This document shows positions 1 to 8,286 of a stretch of 64,000 nucleotides of DNA, piece after piece; position 1 is the stretch's first letter, and the number at the start of each line of letters is the position of its first letter. Under the pieces are notes generated by a model. That model was not told the DNA's origin. It ran no database searches and saw only the letters and a program-made list of their open reading frames with translations. Position numbers and translations under genes: made by a program. The stretch spans positions 3,756,246-3,820,245 of the forward strand of contig NZ_JACCFM010000001.1 in the NCBI RefSeq assembly GCF_013410665.1, read 5' to 3'. The DNA is from Leifsonia psychrotolerans. GTDB taxonomy: Bacteria > Actinomycetota > Actinomycetes > Actinomycetales > Microbacteriaceae.

Positions 1-109
1 CCAGGTCATGGCCGCATCGACGCTTGTTGCTGTTCCTGTCATCATCTTCTTCCTCTTCGTTCAGGGGCGTATGACCAGCGGGCTGGTCAGTGGGGCGGTC
101 AAGGGTTGA
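1..109 (+). CDS. Carbohydrate ABC transporter permease, C-terminal end (5' truncated)
   Basis: An open frame runs in from the window edge and stops with TGA at 107-109. The last residues read IIFFLFVQGRMTSGLVSGAVKG in part (final TM segment, then GLVSGAVKG). This is the usual C-terminus of MalG/NgcG/DasC-type sugar ABC permeases. The next gene (GH3) starts inside its stop codon (TTGA), so the two are translationally coupled, which suggests import of a chito-oligosaccharide or similar amino sugar. Only about 35 residues are visible, so the substrate cannot be read. Confidence 0.75.
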   Translation, partial: QVMAASTLVAVPVIIFFLFVQGRMTSGLVSGAVKG

Positions 110-1626
110 CCCTGGCGCACAATTCAGCAGAGACCGATACGGTGCATCGCCAGATCGTCACGACGCTCATGCCGGGCTTCCTCGGCACGACGTTGCCGGA
201 GTGGCTGGCCGAGCGCCTCCGCGACGGCCTCGGTGCGGTCTGCATTTTCGGACAGAACATCGCCTCAGCCACACAGCTACGCGAACTGACAGCCGCAATT
301 CGTGAGGCGAACCCGCTGGCCGTCATCGCGATCGACGAGGAGGGCGGCGACGTCACCCGCCTTCACTATTCCTCGGGTTCGCCCTACCCGGGCAACGCGA
401 TTCTCGGTCGGTTGAACGATCTGAGCTACACCGAAGAGGTGGGCCGCATGGTCGGTTGGGAGCTGCGTAAGACCGGCTGCACTCTCACCTTCGCGCCGGA
501 TGTCGACATCAACTCGAACGCGGACAACCCCGTCATCGGCGTGCGCAGCTTCGGCACCGACCCCGAACGGGTCGCGGCGCATTCTGCCGCATGGGTGCGC
601 GGACTTCAAGGCACGGGGATCGCCGCGAGCCCGAAGCATTTTCCGGGTCATGGCGACACGGCACTGGACTCGCATCTCGCCCTGCCGATCGTCGACGTGT
701 CTCTCGAGATGCTGCGGGAGCGCGAACTTCTTCCGTTCCGTGCGGCCATCGAAGCGGGCTCGAAAACAATCATGACGAGCCACATTCTGTTGCCGCAGAT
801 TGACGCCGTGAACCCGACGACGTTCTCGCGACAGATTCTGGGCGGCCTCCTCCGTGCCGAACTAGGCTTCGACGGGGTGATTGTGAGCGATGCGCTCGAC
901 ATGATCGGTGCCAGCGGAGAGCGCGGCATTCCGGCTGCGGCCGCGGCGGCGCTGGCCGCCGGCTGCGATTTGCTCTGCATCGGAACCGAGAACACCGCCG
1001 AACAGTTGGACGCCATCGAGGCCGCGGTGCGCGCAGCGGTTGATGATGGTGTGCTTTCGAAGGACCGCTTGGCCGATGCGGCCCAGCGTGTGCGTCAGTT
1101 CGCGGCTGAAACGACACAGGATTTCGAGAGCATTCCGATTACGGAATATGCCCAGCTCATCGACGAGCCCTGCTTTGACACAAGTCGGGTCATCGACTCA
1201 TTCGACCTGAGCATCAACGCCCACACCTGGCTGGCCGCGGCGCATCCGGCGTTCTCTGTGGTTCGACTCGAAACGGTCAACAACATCGCTGTCGGGGATG
1301 CGCCCTGGGGCCCCTGTGCCGAGGTCGCAGCACACCCGACCTCGCCGCTCGGCATGTTCTGGAACGCGCAGCCGACCGTCACAGTCACGGAGGGCGAGAG
1401 CACCGAACTGGTCCTCGCCGCAAGGATGCCGGTGGTCGTCATCGGCAAGGCAAACCATCGGTATCCATTCGCCCGCGAGATCATCGACCGCCTGCGTGCT
1501 GAGGGACGTCAGGTGCTGGTGATCGACATGGGCTGGCCCGCCGATGACCGTGCTTACGCCGACATTGCGACTTTCGGGGCCTCCCGTCTCGTCGGACGTG
1601 CCCTTCTCGAGCGCCTCGCGCGCTGA
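106..1626 (+). CDS. Glycoside hydrolase family 3, beta-N-acetylhexosaminidase-like (NagZ type)
   Basis: 506 aa. The GH3 N-terminal TIM-barrel domain is clear: IDEEGGDVTR near residue 80, KHFPGHGDTALDSH near 177-190 (the His/Asp loop specific to NagZ-like GH3 enzymes), and SDALDM near 261 with the catalytic aspartate. A C-terminal domain of about 150 aa follows, as in many actinobacterial members. The enzyme likely releases terminal GlcNAc from chitobiose or muropeptide-derived sugars in the cytoplasm. The start is TTG at 106, overlapping the permease stop. It precedes nagB by 67 bp, so uptake, hydrolysis and deamination are grouped. GH3 beta-glucosidase activity cannot be fully excluded, but the loop favours N-acetylhexosaminidase. 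Confidence 0.85.
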   Translation: MTLAHNSAETDTVHRQIVTTLMPGFLGTTLPEWLAERLRDGLGAVCIFGQNIASATQLRELTAAIREANPLAVIAIDEEGGDVTRLHYSSGSPYPGNAILGRLNDLSYTEEVGRMVGWELRKTGCTLTFAPDVDINSNADNPVIGVRSFGTDPERVAAHSAAWVRGLQGTGIAASPKHFPGHGDTALDSHLALPIVDVSLEMLRERELLPFRAAIEAGSKTIMTSHILLPQIDAVNPTTFSRQILGGLLRAELGFDGVIVSDALDMIGASGERGIPAAAAAALAAGCDLLCIGTENTAEQLDAIEAAVRAAVDDGVLSKDRLADAAQRVRQFAAETTQDFESIPITEYAQLIDEPCFDTSRVIDSFDLSINAHTWLAAAHPAFSVVRLETVNNIAVGDAPWGPCAEVAAHPTSPLGMFWNAQPTVTVTEGESTELVLAARMPVVVIGKANHRYPFAREIIDRLRAEGRQVLVIDMGWPADDRAYADIATFGASRLVGRALLERLAR

Positions 1627-1633
1627 TCCTTTG

Positions 1634-1659
1634 TGATTGATTCGGGTAAGATTCAATCA
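1634..1659. promoter_or_regulatory. Inverted repeat upstream of nagB (candidate operator)
   Basis: TGATTGA (1634-1640) and TCAATCA (1653-1659) form a perfect 7-bp inverted repeat with a 12-bp spacer in the short gap between the GH3 gene and nagB. The position fits an operator or a weak hairpin. No regulator is assigned. Confidence 0.3.
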
Positions 1660-1693
1660 GCGGTGATCGGTTCCGCAGGACTTGGAGAAGCCA

Positions 1694-2479
1694 ATGGCTG
1701 AGGTTGTAGTTGTCGAGAATGAGGCCGCCGCAGGTCGGCTCGTTGCAGAGTCGATTCGGGCTCTGATCGAACGCACTCCGGATGCGGTGCTGGGTCTCGC
1801 CACCGGTTCGACGCCGATTCCTGTCTACCAGGCCCTAGCGGCCTCGTTCGCCGAGAAGCCGCTTGACGTCAGCCGGGTGCGCGGCTTTGCCCTCGACGAG
1901 TACGTCGGTCTGCCCGCCGGACATGCCGAGAGCTACCGCGCTGTCATCACCCGCGAGGTTGTCGAACCCTTGGGGCTGACGCCCGAGAACGTTCACGTTC
2001 CCAACGGCGATCTTGAGACCATCGAGACGGCGGGTCTGGAATATGAGATTGCCATTCTTGAAGCCGGAGGAGTCGACGTACAGATTCTCGGCATCGGACG
2101 CACGGGCCACCTCGGCTTCAACGAACCGGGTTCCTCGTTCGGTTCGCTGACCCGCGTGAAGACCCTGACCGAGAAGACCCGGGAAGACAACGCCCGCTTC
2201 TTCGACTCGCCCGATGACGTTCCGATGCACTGCATCACGCAGGGCCTCGGCACAATTGCGCGAGCCCGTCACCTGGTTTTGCTCGCGTTCGGCGAGGGGA
2301 AGGCCGAGGCCATCGCGGCTGCCGTCGAAGGCCCGATGACAGCCAGCCAGCCCGGTTCGGCGATTCAGTTGCATCCGCATGTCACGGTCATCGTTGACGC
2401 CGCTGCCGCGAGCAAGCTGAAGAACCTCGACTACTACACGCATGCCTGGGCGCACAAGCCGACCTGGCAGGGCATCTAG
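1694..2479 (+). CDS. nagB: Glucosamine-6-phosphate deaminase NagB
   Basis: 261 aa, the normal size for NagB. It converts glucosamine-6-phosphate to fructose-6-phosphate and ammonia. Visible family motifs are GLATGSTPIPVYQAL near the N-terminus, LDEYVGL (active-site Asp) near residue 70, GIGRTGHLGFNEPGSS near 135-150 with the catalytic His and Glu, and HPHVTVIVD near the end. The ATG at 1694 is chosen over an in-frame TTG at 1682 because a GGAG Shine-Dalgarno (1685-1688) lies just upstream of it. The residue usually Asp or Asn before GH in the active-site loop is Thr here. nagA is encoded about 15 kb away in another operon. Confidence 0.93.
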   Translation: MAEVVVVENEAAAGRLVAESIRALIERTPDAVLGLATGSTPIPVYQALAASFAEKPLDVSRVRGFALDEYVGLPAGHAESYRAVITREVVEPLGLTPENVHVPNGDLETIETAGLEYEIAILEAGGVDVQILGIGRTGHLGFNEPGSSFGSLTRVKTLTEKTREDNARFFDSPDDVPMHCITQGLGTIARARHLVLLAFGEGKAEAIAAAVEGPMTASQPGSAIQLHPHVTVIVDAAAASKLKNLDYYTHAWAHKPTWQGI

Positions 2480-2520
2480 CCCGCTCTGTCAGAAGTCGCT
2501 CTGTCCGGAGTCGCTGCCCG

Positions 2521-2565
2521 TCCGGACTCTGTCGGTCTGGACTGTGTCGGTCTGGACTCTGTCGG
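2521..2565. repeat. Three tandem 15-bp units
   Basis: Three successive 15-bp units of the form TCYGGACTSTGTCGG occupy 2521-2535, 2536-2550 and 2551-2565, in the intergenic region after nagB and just before the hairpin at 2585. No coding role is seen. Confidence 0.7.
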
Positions 2566-2584
2566 TCAACCCGCGGTGCCAACC

Positions 2585-2645
2585 CGCGAGTGAGCAGTTG
2601 TTGTTGGCTCAGCTTCGCTGAGGCAACAACAACTGCTCACTCGCG
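2585..2645. repeat. Dispersed hairpin element, copy 1
   Basis: A perfect 22-bp inverted repeat (2585-2606 with 2624-2645) has outer sequence CGCGAGTGAGCAGTTG. Its loop folds again as CTCAGC-TTC-GCTGAG. The right arm ends GTGGGG, with no T-tract. Related hairpins with the core GTGCAGTTG occur at 32564 and 34778. It sits between nagB and the MFS gene. It could act as a terminator or be a REP-like repeat. Confidence 0.8.
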
Positions 2646-2685
2646 TGGGGAATGTGCTGTTGGTCGGAGCGTTTAGCCTAGGGTG

Positions 2686-3978
2686 ATGAACATTTTTCGC
2701 CGCACCGGCACCGCAACACGCCGACCCGGCGAGAACAAGGGGTCGACGGGGTTGTCGAATGGTCTGTCGACCAACGCACGGGAGCGCTTGCCCCGCGATG
2801 TCTACGTGCTGGGCATCATCTCGTTCTTCGTGATGGTCGGATTCGGCGTCGTCGTGCCGGTGCTGCCGGTCTTCGTGCGCAGCTTCAACGTGGGCTATCT
2901 CGAAGTCGGTGCGGTTCTCTCGGCGTTCGCTCTCATGCGCCTTGTCGCCAGTCCGTTCTGTGGGCGCATGATCGACTGGGCTGGCGAGCGTTTGGTGTTG
3001 GCCGCTGGCATCGGCATTGTCGCCGTGTCGAGCGGACTGGTCGGGCTGGCCGCCAACTACCCGCAGCTTCTGATTCTGCGCGGAGTCGGCGGAATCGGGT
3101 CGGCCATGTTCACAGTCTCGGCAATGACATTGCTGCTCGGTTCGACCTCGCCGACGTTGCGTGCCCGTGCAATCGGCTTCTACCAGGGCGGCTTCCTGCT
3201 CGGTGGAATGGCCGGGCCGGCCATCGGTGGGCTGCTGGCCACGATCTCGTTGACCGCTCCCTTCTTCTTCTACGCCGGCACGCTGGCTGTGGCGGGCGTG
3301 ATCGGCCTGGCGATGCTGCGCCGTCCGCAACGCGGAGGCGCAACGCTGCCGCACGCCGCGACGCCCGCCATTCCGTTCCAGCAGGTGCTCACCGACCCGC
3401 GGTACAGAGCCGCCTGCCTGGCGAACTTCGCGCAGGGTTGGACCTCGTTCGGCGTGCGCAATGCGCTCATCCCGATACTGATCGTCGAAGTGCTGAACGG
3501 CCGGACCGCATGGACCGGCATCGCCTTCGCGGTCGCTGCTGTTGCTCAAACCCTGGCGCTGGCGCCGGCCGCCCGGTTCATCGACACTGTCGGACGTAAG
3601 CAGGCGATCATCGGCTCCTATGCCGTGGCTGCCATCATCATCGTCGCGGTTCCCTTCGCACCCGATATCTACATCTTGACCGGATTGCTCTGCGTCTATG
3701 GCGTTGCATCCGCATTCATGGGCACGGCGCCGGCCGCAGCGGTGGGCGATGCCGCCGGTTCGCGCAGCGGGCGCCCCGTCGCGGTCTTCTCCATGTTTTC
3801 CGACGTCGGAGCGATTGTGGGCCCGCTCGCGGCAGGCGTACTGCTCGACGTGGCGTCGTTCCCCGCGGCCTTCGCGCTCGGTGCGGTGTTCTTCGTCGCG
3901 ACCTCGCTCTATGCACTACGGATGCCCGGTGGTGTTCCCCGCGCAGCGCTGAGCCCCACGGCCGCTCCGGCGGACTAG
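2686..3978 (+). CDS. MFS transporter (DHA1-type efflux permease)
   Basis: About 430 aa with twelve predicted hydrophobic segments. The cytoplasmic N-terminus (about 45 aa) is followed by YVLGIISFFVMVGFGVVVPVLP as TM1. The loop 2-3 motif GRMIDWAGERLVLAAGI near residue 90 is the MFS signature region, and a shorter version (RFIDTVGRKQAII) recurs at the start of the second half, near residue 300. The substrate is unknown; the family covers drug and metabolite proton antiporters. A GTG at 2683 lies directly before the ATG at 2686 and is an equally possible start. The gene stands alone after the hairpin and converges on the D-lactate dehydrogenase-type gene. Confidence 0.85.
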   Translation: MNIFRRTGTATRRPGENKGSTGLSNGLSTNARERLPRDVYVLGIISFFVMVGFGVVVPVLPVFVRSFNVGYLEVGAVLSAFALMRLVASPFCGRMIDWAGERLVLAAGIGIVAVSSGLVGLAANYPQLLILRGVGGIGSAMFTVSAMTLLLGSTSPTLRARAIGFYQGGFLLGGMAGPAIGGLLATISLTAPFFFYAGTLAVAGVIGLAMLRRPQRGGATLPHAATPAIPFQQVLTDPRYRAACLANFAQGWTSFGVRNALIPILIVEVLNGRTAWTGIAFAVAAVAQTLALAPAARFIDTVGRKQAIIGSYAVAAIIIVAVPFAPDIYILTGLLCVYGVASAFMGTAPAAAVGDAAGSRSGRPVAVFSMFSDVGAIVGPLAAGVLLDVASFPAAFALGAVFFVATSLYALRMPGGVPRAALSPTAAPAD

Positions 3979-4000
3979 ACGAGTCGGGGAGCCTGCAGCG

Positions 4001-6799
4001 CTACGGGCGAGTGGCCTGCTCGACGAGCTCGAGCACGTGGCTGTACTCCTGACCTGTGGCGCGACTCATCCCGAGTTCGCAGGTGCGGTTTGCCGAGGCA
4101 TATGCCGCGTAGCTGCGTTCGGTGACCTCGGCGGCCTCCCGGGCCGTTGCCGACGCGGTCAACTCCGGATGCAGCAACCCGCGGTCGCCCGCGAAGGCGC
4201 AGCAACTCCATTCCACTGGTACATGCACGTCGGGGCTGATTCGCTTCGCAATCGACGTCATCGTGTCGTTGATACCGAGCTGAGTTGACGAGCAGGTGTG
4301 GTGCAGGGCCAGTGAGGCGATCGGCGCGGTCACCGTGAGACGGTCGATCACGTACTCGCCGACGAATTCCACAGCATCGACGAACCGCAGTGCCGCGAAG
4401 TCGCCACCTGCCGCCCGCGCATTCGCCTGCATCGTCTCGAGTCCTTCGGTGCAGGATGCCGCATCGCAGACGATGGGCAGCTCTCCGCCGCGGCTGACCG
4501 TCAGGAGCGCGGGGAGCACCGCCTCGGTCATGCGATCGTAGCCGCGCGTATTGCCCTTGGACTTCCAGGGAGTGCCGCAGCAGAACGAGTCGATGCCGTC
4601 GGGAACCATCACGCTCACCCCGGCGCGATCACACAGCGTCAAAAAGGCGTCGGCCACTCCAGCGCCATCCGCAGCTGGACCGAACATCGTCCCGATGCAG
4701 GCGGTGAAGTAGACGGCGACCGGGTCTGTCGCGGCCCGCGGGCGGCGTTTCGCCCCGCCGCCCGGTAGCGCGCCGTCATAGAGCGGAACGGTGTCGGCGC
4801 CGAGTAGGGCGCGACCGACTTTCGTCACCGCAGTGACGAGAGGGGCCGGCATCGTGTCTGCGACGGTCAGTGCGAGACCGCCGAGCTGCGTCATGGTGCC
4901 CCAACTCGTGGCCGCACCCAGCCAAGCCGTCTGCTCGAGTGCTGACGTGTTTTCGGCGCGCAGCCGACGCACCAGGTCGCCCGTGTTGATGTTCACCGGG
5001 CAGGCGACCTGGCACATCCCGTCGACGGCACAGGTGTTGATGCCGTCGTACTCGTAATCGCGACGCAACTCGGCGAGGAGCTTCGTATCACCCGCGGTCT
5101 CGGCGGTCTTCATCTCGCGCCGAATGACGATACGTTGCCGAGGTGTCATCGTGATGTCTTTCGAGGGACAGACCGGTTCGCAGTAGCCGCATTCGACACA
5201 GCGGTCGACCTCTTCTTCGACGGTCGGCGCGAGTTTGAGATTGGCCAGGTAGGAGTCCGGCTCATCGGAGAGTACTACGCCGGGATTCAGCAGACCTTTC
5301 GGGTCGAAGAGCGCCTTGATTTCTTTCATCACCGCGTACAGCTCGTCGCCGTACTGGCGGCGCACGAACGGAGCCATGATGCGACCGGTGCCATGCTCTG
5401 CCTTGAGCGAGCCACCCTGCCCGAGCACGAGGTCGACCATCTCGGCGGTGAACCGCTCATAGCGGGCCAGCGAGGCTGACTCATCGAAATGCTCGTTGAG
5501 CATGAAATGGATGTTGCCATCCTTCGCATGCCCGAAAATCACGCTTTCCTCATAGTTATGTGCGTCGAAGAGTGAGATCAGGCTCTCGCAGGTGTCAAGT
5601 AGCCGGGGGACGGGAACGACAACGTCTTCCAGCAGCGCGGTGGTTCCCGACGGGCGTGCCCCGGCGACGGTCGTGTAAAGGCCCTTGCGGATGTGCCAAA
5701 GGTTGGCCCGTTCGCTGGAGTTGCTGGTGAGGCTGAGCGGGGTGACGAGATCGAGTGCCGTGAGCGTCGCGTCGCCTGCCGCACGTTGCCGGGCGAGGTC
5801 GTCTGCGTTCTCGGCGAGATACTCGAGCAGCAGCGCGGCGTGCCCGTCGATCGCCAGGGCGGCGAGCTCGGGAGTGCTGTCCGGCTGAGTCTGTGCGACG
5901 CGCAGCGATGTGGCATCCATCAGCTCGATGGTGCCGAGCCCCGCAGCCACGAGCGCCGGCAGCGCTGCGGTGGCCGCATTGAGGCTCGGGAAAAGCGCGA
6001 GACCGGTCGCAACCTGGGCGAGCAGCGGGACCGTGCGAAACGTGACCTCGGCTACGAAGCCGAGGGTGCCCTCGCTGCCGATCATCAGGTGCGTCACAAT
6101 GTCGAGGGGGCGTTCGAAGTCAAGGAACGAATTCACGCCGTAGCCCATGGTGTTCTTCATCGAGAACTGCCGTTGAATCGACGCGACGGATGCCGGATTG
6201 CACCGCACCCGGTCTCGCAGTCGGGCCAGGCCCGCGTACAGGGCGGGCTCGAGCTGGCGCAGGCGCTCGTCGGCATCCGTCTCGCCGGTGTCGATGATGG
6301 TGCCGCTCGGCAGCACGACCACCATCGATTCGACGGTCTGGTAGCTGTTCTGCGCGGTGCCGCAGGCCATGCCACTCGAGTTGTTGGCGACGACGCCACC
6401 GATGGTGCAGGCAATCTCGCTCGCCGGGTCCGGGCCGAGCTTGCGGCCGAACCGAGCGAGTCGCGCGTTGACCTGGCGCACGGTCATGCCGGGCTGTACG
6501 CGCACGCGGGCACCGGCATCCAGAACCTCGAGGGAGCGGAAATGGTGACGAGTGTCGACAAGGATGCCTTCGGTCACCGCCTGTCCGCTCAGGCTGGTGC
6601 CGCCGGAACGGAAGGTGAGGGGGATGCCGCGCGTATGGCTCTGTCGATACAACTCGGCGATCTCGGCGATGGTGCTAGGTGTCGCAACGGCCTGCGGGAC
6701 CAACAGATAGTGCGACGCGTCGTGAGCGTGGGCGAGACGGTCGATCGACCGCTCACTGAAGTGAGGCGAGGGGGCGGTCGAGTGGTTGATTGTGATCAG
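4001..6799 (-). CDS. FAD-binding and Fe-S-binding oxidoreductase, D-lactate dehydrogenase (quinone/cytochrome) type
   Basis: A GlcD-GlcF-like fusion. The order is an FAD_binding_4 (PCMH) domain with SGGTSLSGQ and GPDPASEIACTIGGVVANN, an FAD-oxidase C domain ending EHGTGRIMAPF, a ferredoxin-type cluster CVECGYCEPVCP near residue 530, a second cysteine set CAVDGMCQVACPVN, and two CCG-type motifs (CCGTPWKSKG, CCAFAGDRG) near the C-terminus. It probably oxidises D-lactate or a related 2-hydroxyacid and passes electrons to quinone. The first conventional start is TTG at 6703, but codons upstream encode DRLAHAHDASHYLL, which matches the conserved N-terminus of the family. An in-frame TGA near 6848 bounds the frame, and the best upstream start is CTG at 6799 behind a purine-rich stretch. 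I place the start there tentatively (932 aa). Confidence 0.85.
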   Translation of the reverse strand: MITINHSTAPSPHFSERSIDRLAHAHDASHYLLVPQAVATPSTIAEIAELYRQSHTRGIPLTFRSGGTSLSGQAVTEGILVDTRHHFRSLEVLDAGARVRVQPGMTVRQVNARLARFGRKLGPDPASEIACTIGGVVANNSSGMACGTAQNSYQTVESMVVVLPSGTIIDTGETDADERLRQLEPALYAGLARLRDRVRCNPASVASIQRQFSMKNTMGYGVNSFLDFERPLDIVTHLMIGSEGTLGFVAEVTFRTVPLLAQVATGLALFPSLNAATAALPALVAAGLGTIELMDATSLRVAQTQPDSTPELAALAIDGHAALLLEYLAENADDLARQRAAGDATLTALDLVTPLSLTSNSSERANLWHIRKGLYTTVAGARPSGTTALLEDVVVPVPRLLDTCESLISLFDAHNYEESVIFGHAKDGNIHFMLNEHFDESASLARYERFTAEMVDLVLGQGGSLKAEHGTGRIMAPFVRRQYGDELYAVMKEIKALFDPKGLLNPGVVLSDEPDSYLANLKLAPTVEEEVDRCVECGYCEPVCPSKDITMTPRQRIVIRREMKTAETAGDTKLLAELRRDYEYDGINTCAVDGMCQVACPVNINTGDLVRRLRAENTSALEQTAWLGAATSWGTMTQLGGLALTVADTMPAPLVTAVTKVGRALLGADTVPLYDGALPGGGAKRRPRAATDPVAVYFTACIGTMFGPAADGAGVADAFLTLCDRAGVSVMVPDGIDSFCCGTPWKSKGNTRGYDRMTEAVLPALLTVSRGGELPIVCDAASCTEGLETMQANARAAGGDFAALRFVDAVEFVGEYVIDRLTVTAPIASLALHHTCSSTQLGINDTMTSIAKRISPDVHVPVEWSCCAFAGDRGLLHPELTASATAREAAEVTERSYAAYASANRTCELGMSRATGQEYSHVLELVEQATRP

Positions 6800-6941
6800 T
6801 CTCTCTCTGCGCTCGGTCGGAAATTTGATTATGGCCTCGTCGGTTCAGGCCTGACAACCGACGGACGGGGTCGCACCTCCGCTCGTGTTCCCCTCCGGGC
6901 CCAGCAATCAGGGGTGACCGTGGCCGAAAGTTCACGGAGTG

Positions 6942-6971
6942 CTTGACGGTCAGCCTAGTGGTCAGATAGGT
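6942..6971 (+). promoter_or_regulatory. Candidate promoter of the sugar operon
   Basis: TTGACG (6942-6947) and TAGGTT (6966-6971) are separated by 18 bp, a good sigma-70-type arrangement. It lies about 90 bp upstream of the binding-protein start and just upstream of the FadR-type operator at 6976. Confidence 0.5.
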
Positions 6972-6975
6972 TGCT

Positions 6976-6988
6976 CGTGGTAGGACCA
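6976..6988. promoter_or_regulatory. FadR/GntR-type operator at the sugar operon promoter
   Basis: GTGGTAGGACCAC is a perfect palindrome with a 3-bp centre and contains TGGTAGGACCA, an exact fit to the FadR-subfamily consensus TNGTNNNACNA. It lies immediately downstream of the predicted -10, where bound repressor would block transcription. The operon itself encodes an FCD-domain GntR regulator (11688-12413), the natural candidate ligand. Confidence 0.6.
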
Positions 6989-7060
6989 CCGGGCCACCGG
7001 TCCACAGGTCTAAACGCCCCAGCGTCGGGGAACACCTCCGATGCGACGAATTGGAGGATC

Positions 7061-8242
7061 ATGTTCTGCACTTCACAGCGATCGCGAACACGGCGGATGG
7101 GACTCGCAGCCTCGACGACCGCAGCCTGTTCAATCTTCTTGCTCGCCGGCTGCTCGACTCCGTCGGCCCAACCGGCGGCGGAAACCGGCACCATCACTGA
7201 TGTCACAGCTGCCAGCGTTTTCAGCCCGGATGTCTGCACGCCGAAGGACCCGGCAGCCGTCGCCGACATTCCCACGACGGTGGCTGGCTTCACGGGTTAC
7301 GAATCGGAGCCGGGCGACTGGCTGACCCTTCCTGAGACGTCTGCCCTCACGGGAAAGCGCGTTGCAGTGTCTGTGATGGGTCTCGGGCAGCCATTCTTTC
7401 TGGCCGTGTCAGAACATTGGAAGGCCCTGGGCGAGAAGTACAAGTTCGAGGTCAAGATCTACGACGGAAAGTTCGATTCCGGTACGGTTCAGCAGCTCGT
7501 CGATGACATTGTCGCCGACAAGCCTGATGCGGTCGCGTTCGCCCCGCAGGACAGCGACGCGTCGGTGCCCCAGGTGCAGAAGTTCATCGATGCGGGAATT
7601 CCGGTTGTCACCTACAACGTGCAGCCGCGCGTTGTCGCAGCGCCGCGTGTCTTCGCAGACGACTACACCGGCAGCCAAATCGTCGGTTGCAACGCCGGGG
7701 CCTACTTCGCAGCCAAGTTCCCTGACCGTGCCGCAAACATCGGAATTGTCGACTTGCCCAAGCTCCCGCAGGTCGAAGACCGAAAGAACGGCTTCCTGAC
7801 TGGCTTCCTCTCTCAGATCCCGACGGCCAAGGTCGTTCAGGCTGTGGATGGCGGAGGCGTCATCGACAAGGCGAACCCCGCCGCAAGCGACCTGATTCAG
7901 GGAAACCCTGACATCAACGTCATCTTCGGAATCAACGATGACTCGTCGCTCGGCACCGTTGCCGCGCTCAAAACGGCCAACAAATACTCCGCAGATTGGG
8001 GAGTATTGGCCGCAGTCGACGGCTCACGGCCGGCACTCGAATCGATGAAGGACCCGGCTTCGCCGTACAAGGCAGAGTCCGGCTACCCACCGCGCGACTT
8101 CGCGTACGCGGCATTCAACCTTCTCTCTGCGGCAGTGGAAGGAAAGGCAAAGCCGGACACCCAAGTTGTCGTCGGCTACCCGGCGATCAACCCTTCAGAT
8201 GATGGCATCACCAAATGGCTCACGGAACAGTACCCCAATTAG
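7061..8242 (+). CDS. Sugar ABC transporter substrate-binding lipoprotein (periplasmic-binding-protein type I)
   Basis: 393 aa. It is a lipoprotein with a positively charged N-terminus, a hydrophobic stretch and lipobox LLAGC giving Cys31. The mature part resembles the RbsB/LacI-fold sugar-binding family: KRVAVSVMGLGQPFF, DKPDAVAFAPQD, IPVVTYNVQP and VIFGINDDSSLGTVAALK. The ATG at 7061 is preferred over an upstream in-frame start because a strong GGAGG (7053-7057) precedes it at the right spacing. It is the first gene of an operon with ATPase, permease and catabolic genes. The ligand is unknown; the neighbouring lactonase, epimerase-like protein and dehydrogenases suggest a sugar or sugar acid. 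Confidence 0.9.
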   Translation: MFCTSQRSRTRRMGLAASTTAACSIFLLAGCSTPSAQPAAETGTITDVTAASVFSPDVCTPKDPAAVADIPTTVAGFTGYESEPGDWLTLPETSALTGKRVAVSVMGLGQPFFLAVSEHWKALGEKYKFEVKIYDGKFDSGTVQQLVDDIVADKPDAVAFAPQDSDASVPQVQKFIDAGIPVVTYNVQPRVVAAPRVFADDYTGSQIVGCNAGAYFAAKFPDRAANIGIVDLPKLPQVEDRKNGFLTGFLSQIPTAKVVQAVDGGGVIDKANPAASDLIQGNPDINVIFGINDDSSLGTVAALKTANKYSADWGVLAAVDGSRPALESMKDPASPYKAESGYPPRDFAYAAFNLLSAAVEGKAKPDTQVVVGYPAINPSDDGITKWLTEQYPN

Positions 8243-8286
8243 TCACTGGCTCCTCCCTGGCAGAACGTACCGCTCTGTCAGGGCGG

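Noticed and set aside
2585..2645. A standard Rho-independent terminator for nagB
   Set aside because: The stem is strong but no T-tract follows on either strand; the repeat-family interpretation is safer.
5693..6946. A 417-codon plus-strand frame antisense to the FAD/Fe-S dehydrogenase
   Set aside because: Shadow frame; composition is Arg/Gly/Glu-rich with no domain, while the minus strand encodes conserved motifs.
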